Part shown: positions 1 through 6,799 of the stretch, piece by piece | Layout of the letters: the number at the start of each line of letters is the position of its first letter | Position numbering within the stretch: the first letter of the stretch is position 1 | Assembly: GCA_937862845.1 (NCBI GenBank) | Contig: CALMCK010000050.1 | Span: 1-14,827, forward strand | Length of the DNA: 14,827 nucleotides | Reading direction: 5' to 3' | Source: an uncultured Burkholderiaceae bacterium | Lineage (GTDB): Bacteria; Pseudomonadota; Gammaproteobacteria; Burkholderiales; Burkholderiaceae | The notes under the pieces: generated by a model | What the model was told of the DNA's origin: nothing | What the model saw: the letters and a program-made list of their open reading frames with translations, nothing else | The model's database searches: none | Position numbers and translations under genes: made by a program

Positions 1-147
1 CGCGGCGAGACCCACACCGTTGGCGGCGTACATGGTCTCAGCCAAATCTGCGGCGAGCGTGCGGATTTTGGCAGTGACCTCTGTCACGGGTTTGGCGACT
101 TTGTGCAAACGCGGATCGGGGAATTTTAAAATAGACAGAACGCTCAT
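1..147 (-). CDS. def: Peptide deformylase, N-terminal part (runs off the left edge)
   Basis: Peptide deformylase is a cytoplasmic metalloenzyme that removes the formyl group from the initiator methionine of new proteins. Only the first 49 residues are present, starting MSVLSILKFPDPRLHKVAKP, which is the usual opening of the family (substrate-side 'PDPRL' followed by a helix). The visible part ends in GVGLAA, the start of conserved motif I (GxGLAAxQ). The EGCLS and HExxH motifs lie outside the window, so activity cannot be judged. The ATG is the first in frame and matches the family start. The gene is divergent from the envelope gene next to it, across 71 bases. In betaproteobacteria def commonly sits beside a LysM gene and dprA, which fits the neighbours here. 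Identification is from sequence memory and is strong for so short a piece. Confidence 0.9.
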   Translation of the reverse strand, partial: MSVLSILKFPDPRLHKVAKPVTEVTAKIRTLAADLAETMYAANGVGLAA

Positions 148-168
148 AATCTTTTACCATTTTTGTAT

Positions 169-197
169 ATCATATTGCCAACAGGCAGCTTAACCAA
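169..197 (-). promoter_or_regulatory. Candidate sigma70 promoter for def
   Basis: Reading on the minus strand, a -35-like TTGGTT and a -10-like TATGAT (5 of 6 consensus bases) are separated by 17 bases. This would start transcription about 15 bases before the def ATG. The -10 is good and the -35 is poor. This is an inference from motif matching only. Confidence 0.4.
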
Positions 198-218
198 ATT
201 TTTAAAAAGCCATCACAC

Positions 219-1100
219 ATGACCCCTCAAATCAAACGCCATTTTAACACAGCCGCACGTTTTCTCACTGTTTGCATTTTGGCAAGCAGCATGAGCGCAC
301 ACGCACAAACCAGCACCGACAATACCGCAACGACAAACAGCGCCGACGCCTGCCCTTTGTTGTTTGACGCTGCCGCGAGCGGCATCAATGACGACGGTCA
401 ATACGGCTGGCGGTTTTCGCCCAACTCAAGCACAGCACGCGCCGCACTCGAGTCGCAGACGTTTTCTTTCGTGCATGCGCAAGAGCACCTGCTCATCACG
501 GACACCGATGAAATTCTCGTGAAATTTCCAAAAACATCAAACCATCAAAGTGCCGAGACTTTTCCCATCGTGCGCATCACGCCGATTAAAACTGGGCGCT
601 ATCGCCCCGCGTTGGGCGACTTCATCGAAATCGTCGGACAAGCAGAGATGGACCGTGCCAGCGACATCATCGCCCTGCCCAGCACAGACGACACCGTGGT
701 CACGCCGTTGCGCATCACACACGCTTACCGTGAGATTTTCCCCACCGATAAAATCCTCACGCGCGCCAGCATCTGCCATGACACCGCGATGGGTCCAACC
801 AGCAGCCCTGTGACCATTGCCGACAACGCAACCGCACACAGCACCGCTTTGCTCAACCACCACATGATGGGCGTAGAAAAAACCGTATTCACCATCGACA
901 AAGGCCTCAACCAAGGCGTGCAAGTCGGCCAAACATGGCGCTTGCTCGACACATTGGCCAAAGGCACCAACACCGCCAAGCCTTTTGGTGAGGCGCAGGT
1001 GGTGCAAGTGTTTGATGAGATGAGTGTGCTCATTGTCAATGAAGCTGCGCACGAAGTGCTGGTGGACACGTTGTTACAAATCAAAGCGCCCGCACCATGA
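219..1100 (+). CDS. Secreted envelope protein, LysM-less counterpart of the def-dprA LysM protein
   Basis: 293 residues. The N-terminus is a classic Sec signal peptide: basic start (KRH), hydrophobic stretch FLTVCILASSM, and cleavage expected after AHA at about residue 29, so the product should be periplasmic. Many betaproteobacteria carry, between def and dprA, a protein with an N-terminal LysM peptidoglycan-binding domain and a longer C-terminal region. This protein resembles only that C-terminal region. The last ~80 residues have the pattern GLNQGVQVGQTWRLL, then GEAQVVQVFDEMSVLIVNEA, then a closing 'V.DTLLQI' strand; an earlier 'R.THAYREIFPTDKIL' segment also fits. After the signal peptide there is no LysM-like GDTLW segment, only a Thr/Asn/Ala-rich linker and a lone Cys. 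The stop overlaps the dprA start by 4 bases (ATGA), so the two are probably translationally coupled. Function is unknown; a cell-wall role is inferred from the family. Confidence 0.7.
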   Translation: MTPQIKRHFNTAARFLTVCILASSMSAHAQTSTDNTATTNSADACPLLFDAAASGINDDGQYGWRFSPNSSTARAALESQTFSFVHAQEHLLITDTDEILVKFPKTSNHQSAETFPIVRITPIKTGRYRPALGDFIEIVGQAEMDRASDIIALPSTDDTVVTPLRITHAYREIFPTDKILTRASICHDTAMGPTSSPVTIADNATAHSTALLNHHMMGVEKTVFTIDKGLNQGVQVGQTWRLLDTLAKGTNTAKPFGEAQVVQVFDEMSVLIVNEAAHEVLVDTLLQIKAPAP

Positions 1101-2242
1101 TTAAAATCAGCGAGGACGACCTCACCGATTGGCTGCAATTGCTGTGCACCGACGGCGTCGGCGACATGACGGCGCATAAATTGCTCACAGCGTTTGGCCT
1201 GCCGCTCAATGTGTTCAAACAAAGCCACACGACGCTGACCAAACTCGTCTCTGACAAAGTCGCGCGTGCCCTGCTCGCCGCGCCGAATGACGCGTTTCAA
1301 GCGCAACTCGAGACCACATTAAGCTGGCTTGCGCAACCCGAAAACCACATCCTCACACTCGACTCGACCGATTATCCACAACATCTGCTGACCACTGCCG
1401 ATGCGCCGATGCTGCTGTATGCCAAAGGTCGGATTGAGTTGCTCAACGACCACCCCGCACTGGCCATCGTCGGCAGTCGCAATGCCACCACACAAGGCCT
1501 GAACAACGCCGAGCAATTCGCCCGCGAGCTCGCCTCGGGCGGTTTGAGCGTGGTGTCAGGATTGGCACTCGGCATCGACGCTGCTGCGCACCGTGGCGCG
1601 CTCGCCGCGCAGCATGCACACGCCTCGACCATCGCGGTCATCGGCACGGGTGCGGACATTATTTACCCCGCACGCAATCGCGACCTCGCCCATCAAATCG
1701 CCGAGCGCGGCGTCATTTTGAGCGAGTTTCCGCTCGGGTTTAAAGCATTGCCAAACAATTTCCCACGGCGCAATCGCATCATCTCTGGCTTATCGCGCGG
1801 CGTGCTGGTGGTTGAAGCCGCCCTGCAATCAGGCTCACTCATCACCGCTCGCCAAGCTGCCGAACAAAACCGCGAAGTCTTCGCCATCCCCGGCTCCATC
1901 CACTCGCCACTGGCGCGCGGCTGCCACAGTTTGATACGCCAAGGCGCCAAGCTGGTGGAGTCGGCCGCTGATATTTTAGAAGAATTGCAATTGCCCGCAG
2001 TCGCGTTGTTCAGCTCGACAGAGCGCACGCCAAACGGCACAGAAAACAACAGCGAAGCAGATGCAGACAGCCCCACGCAACAACTCATTTTAGACAAACT
2101 CGGGTTCGATCCATGTGACTTAGACAGCCTCGCCGAGCGCACTGGACTCTCCATCGCCGAGCTGTCGGGCGGGCTGATGATGCTGGAGTTGTCGGGCGTG
2201 GTGGAGAAGCGCGTGGGCAATGTGTACGCGCGCTTGGGTTAA
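1097..2242 (+). CDS. dprA: DNA-processing protein DprA (DNA uptake / RecA loader)
   Basis: DprA (Smf) binds incoming single-stranded DNA in the cytoplasm during natural transformation, protects it and helps load RecA. The 381-residue product has the three expected parts. A helical SAM/HhH-like N-terminal region covers residues 1-100. The Rossmann-like DNA-binding core has AIVGSRNAT at about 123-131, SGLALGIDAAAH at 154-165, FPRRNRIISGLS at 222-233 and EVFAIPGS at 260-267. A C-terminal winged-helix-like domain covers about 325-381 (LDSLAERTGLSIAELSGGL). Length is normal for the family. The ATG overlaps the upstream gene's stop. smg follows after 57 bases, the conserved betaproteobacterial order. 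DprA alone does not show that the organism is naturally competent, since the gene is also common in non-competent bacteria. Confidence 0.96.
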   Translation: MIKISEDDLTDWLQLLCTDGVGDMTAHKLLTAFGLPLNVFKQSHTTLTKLVSDKVARALLAAPNDAFQAQLETTLSWLAQPENHILTLDSTDYPQHLLTTADAPMLLYAKGRIELLNDHPALAIVGSRNATTQGLNNAEQFARELASGGLSVVSGLALGIDAAAHRGALAAQHAHASTIAVIGTGADIIYPARNRDLAHQIAERGVILSEFPLGFKALPNNFPRRNRIISGLSRGVLVVEAALQSGSLITARQAAEQNREVFAIPGSIHSPLARGCHSLIRQGAKLVESAADILEELQLPAVALFSSTERTPNGTENNSEADADSPTQQLILDKLGFDPCDLDSLAERTGLSIAELSGGLMMLELSGVVEKRVGNVYARLG

Positions 2243-2263
2243 TTCGCCGTTTTGCGGTAAAAT
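2234..2263 (+). promoter_or_regulatory. Candidate promoter for smg, its -10 overlapping a hairpin
   Basis: TTGGGT and TAAAAT (5 of 6 consensus -10 bases) lie 18 bases apart, starting within the last codons of dprA. The -10 falls inside an inverted repeat at 2245-2267, in which CGCCGTTTT pairs with AAAATGGCG around GCGGT (9 pairs including one G-T). No T-run follows the repeat, so it is not a typical terminator. smg may therefore have its own promoter as well as readthrough from dprA. Inference from motifs only. Confidence 0.3.
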
Positions 2264-2299
2264 GGCGGATTATTCTCGCAACATTTTGAAAGCAGCTCA

Positions 2300-2752
2300 G
2301 TGGTCGACATCTTTTTTTACCTATTCGAAAACTTCACAGGCATCAACCAATGCCCCGATGCGCCGACGCTCGCGCGTCGCATGGCGTCCGACGGTTTTGA
2401 AGAACACGAAGTGCGTGCCGCCGTCAGCTGGATAGAGCAGCTGCGCCAGCCGCTGCCCATCACGCAATACCGCCGCATGCAGCCCATCAGCTTTCGCATT
2501 TATCATGCGTCCGAGCGCATCCAAATCAGCGACGCAGGTCTGAATCTGCTCTCGCAACTCGAACACGCGGGCAGCATCGACGCCATCACCCGCGAGCGCA
2601 TCGTCGAGCGTTGCATGTTATTGCCCTACCCGATTGCTTCCGAAGAAGCATTTAAGGCTTTGCTGCTGACGATTTTATGGGCAGAAAATCTCGAAATCGA
2701 CGAGCTGCTGTTGCATTCGTTGCTCGACCAAACCGATGACGTGCGGCATTAA
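2300..2752 (+). CDS. smg: Smg family protein (DUF494), unknown function
   Basis: 150 residues, the usual size for Smg/DUF494, a small cytoplasmic family found mainly in beta- and gammaproteobacteria next to dprA (smf) and often topA. The start VDIFFYLFENF matches the family opening 'MFDVLVYLFENY', which selects the GTG start codon; the next in-frame ATG would delete this conserved segment. A helical central part (HEVRAAVSWIEQL) and the C-terminal segment AFKALLLTILW.ENLEIDELLLHSLL are also typical. There are no transmembrane segments and no obvious catalytic motif. The Shine-Dalgarno is weak (GAAAG about 10 bases upstream). The molecular function of the family is not established as far as I know. 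Confidence 0.93.
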   Translation: MVDIFFYLFENFTGINQCPDAPTLARRMASDGFEEHEVRAAVSWIEQLRQPLPITQYRRMQPISFRIYHASERIQISDAGLNLLSQLEHAGSIDAITRERIVERCMLLPYPIASEEAFKALLLTILWAENLEIDELLLHSLLDQTDDVRH

Positions 2753-2788
2753 ATTTATATTTTTCACAATCAACTTCTGTGATTTTCT

Positions 2789-3424
2789 ATGACACTCGCC
2801 ACCTATTTATTGTTCATCCCGACCTGCCTCGCGCTCAACCTCGTGCCCGGCCCAAACAATGTGCTGTCGATGAACAACGCGACCCGCTTCGGGTTTCGTG
2901 CGGCATTCACGGCGGGCTCTGGTCGGCTGTTGGCATTCGCAGGCATGATTGTGTTGGCGGCGTTTGGTTTGGCGGCGGTGTTGGCGAGCTCTGCAGAGTT
3001 TTTCTTCATTCTAAAAATCGTCGGCGGTCTGTATTTGTTGTGGATTGCGCTGCAGATTTGGCGCAGCCCTGTCGCGGACATCGTATTGGCATCGGGCACA
3101 ACGCTCGTGCCCACGCGCCGCCTCGCCTCCCAAGAATTCATCTGCGCGGCGAGCAACCCCAAAGCGATTTTGATTTTCACTGCGGTGTTCCCACAATTTC
3201 TCAACACATCACAAGGCGCGAACACGGCGCATCTGTTGCCGCAGTTTCTCATCATGGGCGTGACTTTTTTGGTGTTTGAATGGCTGACCATCGCGCTGTA
3301 CGCCTACATGGGGCTGCATTTGCGCAAGGCATTGACCAGCGCCCGTGGTCAACGTCGTTTCAACCGCGCCAGTGGCGGCCTGCTCGGCGTGGTCGGTGTG
3401 GCGCTGCTGGCATCCAAAAATTAA
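2789..3424 (+). CDS. LysE/RhtB family exporter (amino-acid type efflux)
   Basis: 211 residues with about six hydrophobic segments, the size and topology of the LysE/RhtB family of inner-membrane exporters of amino acids and related compounds. Diagnostic motifs are PGPNN at residues 20-24 in the first membrane segment, the following GFRAAF.AGSGR turn, and NPKAILIFTAVFPQF from residue 123. The substrate cannot be read from the sequence; in this family even close relatives export different compounds (lysine, homoserine, threonine, leucine). The gene begins 36 bases after smg on the same strand and may be its co-transcribed last partner. It ends at a strong hairpin terminator. The ATG gives the standard N-terminus; there is no strong ribosome binding site before it. 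Confidence 0.92.
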   Translation: MTLATYLLFIPTCLALNLVPGPNNVLSMNNATRFGFRAAFTAGSGRLLAFAGMIVLAAFGLAAVLASSAEFFFILKIVGGLYLLWIALQIWRSPVADIVLASGTTLVPTRRLASQEFICAASNPKAILIFTAVFPQFLNTSQGANTAHLLPQFLIMGVTFLVFEWLTIALYAYMGLHLRKALTSARGQRRFNRASGGLLGVVGVALLASKN

Positions 3425-3428
3425 TAAC

Positions 3429-3458
3429 AAAAAACGAAGCCCTGCAGCTTCGTTTTTT
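3429..3458. terminator. Bidirectional intrinsic terminator between lysE-type gene and ubiK
   Basis: AAAAAACGAAGC and GCTTCGTTTTTT pair perfectly (12 bp) around the loop CCTGCA. The T-run on each strand makes it work in both directions. It lies between two convergent genes, 4 bases after one stop and about 25 bases beyond the other. Confidence 0.93.
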
Positions 3459-3483
3459 GTTTCTTGCGATGTTGGCACTGCGC

Positions 3484-3717
3484 TTATTTGCTCAATGACT
3501 CCAGCGCGGCGACTTGCTTTTCCAGCGCCTCGAGTTTTTCACGTGTGCGCACCAACATGGCGGCCTGCACATCAAACTCCTCACGCGTGACCACGTCCAA
3601 ATTGCGCAGTGCGCTGGTCAGCATGGTTTTGGCGTTGTCGGTTAAATCTTTGAATGGGCTGTTTTTGCTTAAATTGTCGATGGTTTGCTCGATGGTTTGT
3701 TGCCATTGTGTGTTCAT
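3484..3717 (-). CDS. ubiK: Ubiquinone biosynthesis accessory factor UbiK (YqiC/BMFP family)
   Basis: 77 residues, matching the small UbiK (YqiC) family. UbiK works with UbiJ as an accessory factor of the soluble ubiquinone (Q8) biosynthesis complex. The N-terminal half is amphipathic (TIDNLSKNSPFKDLTDNAKTM). The centre carries the conserved LRNLDVVTREEFDVQAAML. The C-terminal half is a short coiled coil (TREKLEALEKQVAALE) expected to trimerise. The reading frame is open seven codons further upstream, but the internal ATG is chosen because AAAGGA lies about 8 bases before it and it gives the family-length protein. The gene is divergent from the helicase gene and shares the 116-base intergenic region with it. 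Confidence 0.9.
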   Translation of the reverse strand: MNTQWQQTIEQTIDNLSKNSPFKDLTDNAKTMLTSALRNLDVVTREEFDVQAAMLVRTREKLEALEKQVAALESLSK

Positions 3718-3727
3718 GAGGATTCCT

Positions 3728-3756
3728 TTCGGGCGCAAGGCCGCTTGGTATATAAT
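3728..3756 (+). promoter_or_regulatory. Weak candidate promoter in the ubiK-rhlE divergent region
   Basis: A perfect TATAAT at 3751-3756 on the plus strand would serve the helicase gene, but the hexamer 17 bases upstream (TTCGGG) is a poor -35. The AT-rich stretch that follows (TCTTATTTTAACACC) contains -10-like hexamers on both strands, so the true start sites for either gene cannot be fixed from sequence. Confidence 0.25.
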
Positions 3757-3833
3757 AACGTCTTATTTTAACACCACTTTTTCAAAATTTTCACCGCGAC
3801 GCATTTATAGTCGTCAAACAACGATTGAACCAC

Positions 3834-5285
3834 ATGACCCAAACAGCTGCAGCCCCAACAGATTTTTCCGTATTTAATTTAGATGAACGCCTGCAACGCG
3901 CCATCAACGATTCTGGTTACACAGTGCCCACGCCGATTCAGGCGCAAGCGATTCCTGTGGTGCTGACGGGGCAAGACGTGATGGGCTCGGCACAAACCGG
4001 TACAGGCAAAACCGCCAGCTTCACGCTGCCGATTTTACAAAAACTGCTGCCGCTCGCCTCCAGCAGCACCTCGCCCGCCCGCCATCCTGTGCGCGCACTG
4101 GTGCTGTGCCCGACGCGCGAGCTGGCGGTACAGGTCGCGGACAATGCGGTCAAATACGCCAAGCATTCACCCATCCGCACCGCCGTGGTGTTCGGCGGTA
4201 TGGACTTTAAATCTCAAACCCCCGCCTTGCGTGCGGGCGTCGAGTTTCTCGTCGCCACACCAGGTCGCTTGCTCGACCACCTCGAGCAAGGCAATGTCTC
4301 ATTGGCACAAGTCCAATATCTGGTGTTAGACGAAGCCGACCGCATGCTCGACATGGGCTTTTTGCCCGACTTGCAACGGATTTTGAACTTACTGCCCAAG
4401 TCACGCCAAACTTTATTATTCTCTGCAACCTTCTCACCAGAGATTCGCAAACTCGCACAGTCGTATCAAAACAATCCCGTCACGATTGAAACCGCGCAGC
4501 GCAACGCGACCTCAAACAACGTCACACAAACCGCGTACCAAGTCACCGCCGACGACAAACGCCGCTCACTGGTTCACTTGATTCGCTCTGAAAACGTCGA
4601 GCAAGCAATTATTTTCGTCAACAAAAAACTCGAAGCGCGCTCGCTCACCCGATTTTTACAACAAGAAAAAGTCGATGCACGCGCCCTGCATGGCGACCAA
4701 ACTCAAAACGAGCGACTCGCCACATTGGAAGACTTCAAAAAAGGTCAGGTCAAAATCATGGTCGCCACCGACGTCGCCGCGCGGGGTTTGGACATTTCTG
4801 ACATGCCATGCGTGATTAACTACGATTTGCCGTTTTCTGCCGAAGACTACGTCCACCGCATCGGCCGCACAGGCCGCGCAGGCGCGACAGGCCGCGCCAT
4901 GGCGCTGGTCACCGAGCGCGACAACAAGCTGCTTGAAGCCATCATCAAACTCATCAAAAAACCGATTGAAATCTGCCCACTCGAATTGCCCACCGTCGGC
5001 CTGCGCCGCACAACGAGCACCGAGCACAGCGAACGGCCACCAAGACCCGAACGCAGTGAGCGTCCACGCCACACCGAACGAGCCGCGCCGCACCGCGCAC
5101 GCACAGAAAACGATTTTGAAATGGACCGCCTGCGCAGTAAAATCCGCCTGTCCAACGATGCGTTTTTTGACAAGCCTTACACACCATCAACCAACACCAC
5201 AACAGCCGACTCATCCGAGGCGAGCCTGCTGGATAAAAAGCTCGAGAAAAAAACCGTGCCCGCACTGTTTGTGCGCAAAAAATAA
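3834..5285 (+). CDS. rhlE: ATP-dependent DEAD-box RNA helicase, RhlE-like
   Basis: 483 residues. DEAD-box helicases unwind short RNA duplexes in ribosome assembly and mRNA turnover in the cytoplasm. All core motifs are visible: the Q motif (F..F, then GYTVPTPIQ at residues 28-36), Walker A AQTGTGKT at 53-60, PTREL at 93-97, TPGR at 142-145, DEAD at 166-169, SAT at 197-199, ARGLDI at 316-321 and HRIGRTGR at 341-348. After the core comes a low-complexity charged tail rich in Glu-Arg-Pro (ERPPRPERSERPRHTER, about residues 400-416) and a Lys-rich end, typical of RhlE/CsdA-like RNA-binding tails. The ATG is chosen over a TTG three codons upstream. Assignment to RhlE over other DEAD-box subfamilies rests on the overall resemblance to RhlE's 'DSGYT.PTPIQAQAIP' start, so the family is certain and the symbol is likely. 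A terminator follows. Confidence 0.88.
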   Translation: MTQTAAAPTDFSVFNLDERLQRAINDSGYTVPTPIQAQAIPVVLTGQDVMGSAQTGTGKTASFTLPILQKLLPLASSSTSPARHPVRALVLCPTRELAVQVADNAVKYAKHSPIRTAVVFGGMDFKSQTPALRAGVEFLVATPGRLLDHLEQGNVSLAQVQYLVLDEADRMLDMGFLPDLQRILNLLPKSRQTLLFSATFSPEIRKLAQSYQNNPVTIETAQRNATSNNVTQTAYQVTADDKRRSLVHLIRSENVEQAIIFVNKKLEARSLTRFLQQEKVDARALHGDQTQNERLATLEDFKKGQVKIMVATDVAARGLDISDMPCVINYDLPFSAEDYVHRIGRTGRAGATGRAMALVTERDNKLLEAIIKLIKKPIEICPLELPTVGLRRTTSTEHSERPPRPERSERPRHTERAAPHRARTENDFEMDRLRSKIRLSNDAFFDKPYTPSTNTTTADSSEASLLDKKLEKKTVPALFVRKK

Positions 5286-5320
5286 CCGACGACATGACAC
5301 AACGTGTGTGTCGCCGCCCC

Positions 5321-5347
5321 AAAATCCCGAACCAGATTCGGGATTTT
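5321..5347 (+). terminator. Intrinsic terminator after rhlE-like gene
   Basis: AAAATCCCGAA and TTCGGGATTTT pair over 11 bp around the loop CCAGA, with a T-run at the 3' side. It lies 35 bases after the helicase stop and separates it from ssrA. Confidence 0.88.
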
Positions 5348-5461
5348 TAACGCCCGCCATATTTCACACTCTCCCAAGCTTCGGCACAAGAACCAGCGAC
5401 AACGGTGGGCGCCCGCAATCTGTGTTACACTGTCGTTTCCAAATTCTGTGAGTACCAAACT

Positions 5462-5814
5462 GGGGGCGACATGGCTTCGACGTGGGTTGCAAAGCGGATG
5501 AGGGCATGCCGAGGACTGTTCACCTCGTAAATCAAACAGAAACTTTTAAACGCAAACAACAAGCGTTTCGCTTTAGCAGCCTAAGGCTGTTAGCCGTTGC
5601 CCTCGATTGTCTTTGGTTGAGATCAGCAACGTTATTCACAAAGAACCGACTTGAGTTGGGCCGCTTAACTCAAGTTTAAATCCAAGGTGGCTCGCGTGTT
5701 GAGTGCTTGCTCGGTTGGTGCAAGACACGTTAAATTTTAAACAACTGAGATAAGCATGTAGAACTCTTCGTAGAGGGCTTGCGGACGCGGGTTCGATTCC
5801 CGCCGTCTCCACCA
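5462..5814 (+). ncRNA. ssrA: tmRNA (ssrA), one-piece, tag ANNKRFALAA
   Basis: tmRNA with SmpB rescues stalled ribosomes and adds a degradation tag. The 5' end GGGGGCG pairs with CGTCTCC at 5804-5810 to give the 7-bp acceptor stem. The GGGGGCGACATGGCTTCGAC opening is the standard 5' sequence, the T-arm GCGGG/TTCGATT/CCCGC is at 5787-5803, and CCA is encoded at the end. The tag reading frame starts at the GCA resume codon (5552) and reads A-N-N-K-R-F-A-L-A-A, then TAA (5582-5584), with the stop in the loop of a GCAGCC/GGCTGT hairpin. The ALAA end needed for ClpXP is kept, but positions 3-4 are Asn-Lys where I expect Asp-Glu in relatives. A -10-like TACACT at 5426-5431 lies about 30 bases upstream without a clear -35. 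The total of 353 bases is normal. Confidence 0.97.
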
Positions 5815-5816
5815 AA

Positions 5817-5854
5817 CCATAAAAAACCACCCGAATTTGGGTGGTTTTTTATGG
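5817..5854 (+). terminator. Strong intrinsic terminator of ssrA
   Basis: CCATAAAAAACCACCC pairs without a mismatch with GGGTGGTTTTTTATGG (16 bp) around the loop GAATTT, beginning 3 bases after the tmRNA CCA end. It has a T-run on both strands, so it could also act in the opposite direction. Confidence 0.95.
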
Positions 5855-5886
5855 TCACATATCCACATGAAAGTACGCATTCTAAA

Positions 5887-6723
5887 ATGAAAAAATTAAC
5901 CATCATCGGTCTGGGCGATGTCGCGCGACGCGCTTTGCCTTTACTGTCAAACTGGTCGCTCGAAGCAACGACGCGCGCCGATTTGGATTTGGATGCGGCG
6001 GATTTTAGCGGTTTGTCTGAATCACCTGCTGCGGTGCTGTACACGGCGCCACCGCCCAGCACAGGGATGCACGACACACGATTGGCGGCGCTGATTGACT
6101 TTTGGCAAGGCAGTGCGGCACATCGACCCGCCCATGTGGTGTACATCAGCACGACGGGCGTGTACGGTAACTGCGCGGGTGCGCGGGTGGATGAGTCACG
6201 TGCGGTACGGCCTGAGAGTGCGCGGGCGATTCGGCGGGTGGATGCGGAGCGGCGTTTGATTGAGTTTGCGTCTGAGCATGAAATGTCTTTGAGCATTTTG
6301 CGTGCACCTGGGATTTATGCTTTGGAGCGTTTGCCGTTGGCGCGCTTGCGGGCGGGGCGTTCGGTGTTGTGCGCGGCGGACGATGGTTTTAGCAACCACA
6401 TTCACGCGGATGATTTGGCCGCGATGTGTGTGGCGGCTTTAAATCAGCCTTGCGGTATTGAGGTGTTCAATGCCTGCGATGATGCGCCATTGCCGATGGC
6501 CGATTGGTTCTGTTTGTTGGCGCAGGCGGCGGGCTTGCCTGAACCTGTGCGCTTGAGTGCGGCGCAAATGCAGCTGGAGGCGGATGAGACGACGTGGAGT
6601 TTCATGCGTGAATCGCGCCGCATTCGCAATGATAAAATTAAAAGCGTGCTGGGCGTGGTGCTGCGTTATCCGTGTGTGCAAGATTTTGTGCGCGCGCATG
6701 CGCATGAGATTCGTGCACTGTGA
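5887..6723 (+). CDS. Atypical SDR / NAD-dependent epimerase-like protein
   Basis: 278 residues with an extended-SDR (epimerase/dehydratase) fold. The nucleotide-binding turn is IIGLGDVARR at residues 6-15, followed by the strand AVLYTAPPP at 49-57, then VVYISTTGVYG at 84-94, then LRAPGIYALERLP at 138-150 and the late conserved FSNHIHADDLA at 168-178. The Ser/Thr of the active site (STTGVYG) is present, but where classical members have YxxxK the sequence reads R113-AIR-R117, so the Tyr-Lys pair is absent. This matches the atypical SDR group to which E. coli YeeZ belongs, whose substrate is not known to me. The ATG chosen gives the normal Rossmann N-terminus; a longer form from 5851 would begin inside the ssrA terminator stem. 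The gene starts 32 bases after that stem and ends at a shared terminator. Confidence 0.85.
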   Translation: MKKLTIIGLGDVARRALPLLSNWSLEATTRADLDLDAADFSGLSESPAAVLYTAPPPSTGMHDTRLAALIDFWQGSAAHRPAHVVYISTTGVYGNCAGARVDESRAVRPESARAIRRVDAERRLIEFASEHEMSLSILRAPGIYALERLPLARLRAGRSVLCAADDGFSNHIHADDLAAMCVAALNQPCGIEVFNACDDAPLPMADWFCLLAQAAGLPEPVRLSAAQMQLEADETTWSFMRESRRIRNDKIKSVLGVVLRYPCVQDFVRAHAHEIRAL

Positions 6724-6752
6724 TGCATTTGTGCGTGCGTTCTGCTGCAATC

Positions 6753-6778
6753 AAAAAAGCGCCCAAGGGCGCTTTTTT
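6753..6778. terminator. Bidirectional terminator between SDR gene and tpx
   Basis: AAAAAAGCGCC and GGCGCTTTTTT pair over 11 bp around CAAG, with T-runs on both strands. It sits between the convergent SDR gene and tpx and can serve both. Confidence 0.93.
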
Positions 6779-6799
6779 GTTTGAGTGATTAACGATGAA

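Noticed and set aside
537..1052. 171-codon open frame on the minus strand opposite the envelope gene
   Set aside because: It lies wholly within a gene with a signal peptide and coupled start, has no recognisable domain, and has the Cys/His/Arg-rich composition of an antisense shadow.
2245..2267. Hairpin after dprA as an intrinsic terminator
   Set aside because: No T-run follows it, one pair is G-T, and smg continues on the same strand.
4656..5093. 145-codon minus-strand frame opposite the helicase
   Set aside because: It covers the invariant helicase motifs on the other strand; composition is odd and no ribosome binding site or domain is seen.
5786..5814. Possible tRNA gene from the T-arm and CCA end
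   Set aside because: It is the 3' half of tmRNA, whose 5' partner GGGGGCG is at 5462; there is no anticodon arm nearby.
5779..5886. Longer N-terminus for the SDR protein
   Set aside because: These codons translate the tmRNA 3' end and its terminator; the Rossmann start at 5887 matches the family.
5730..6296. 188-codon minus-strand frame over the tmRNA 3' end and SDR gene
   Set aside because: Part of it is the reverse of the tmRNA T-arm and terminator, a known source of false frames; the SDR gene on the other strand is clear.
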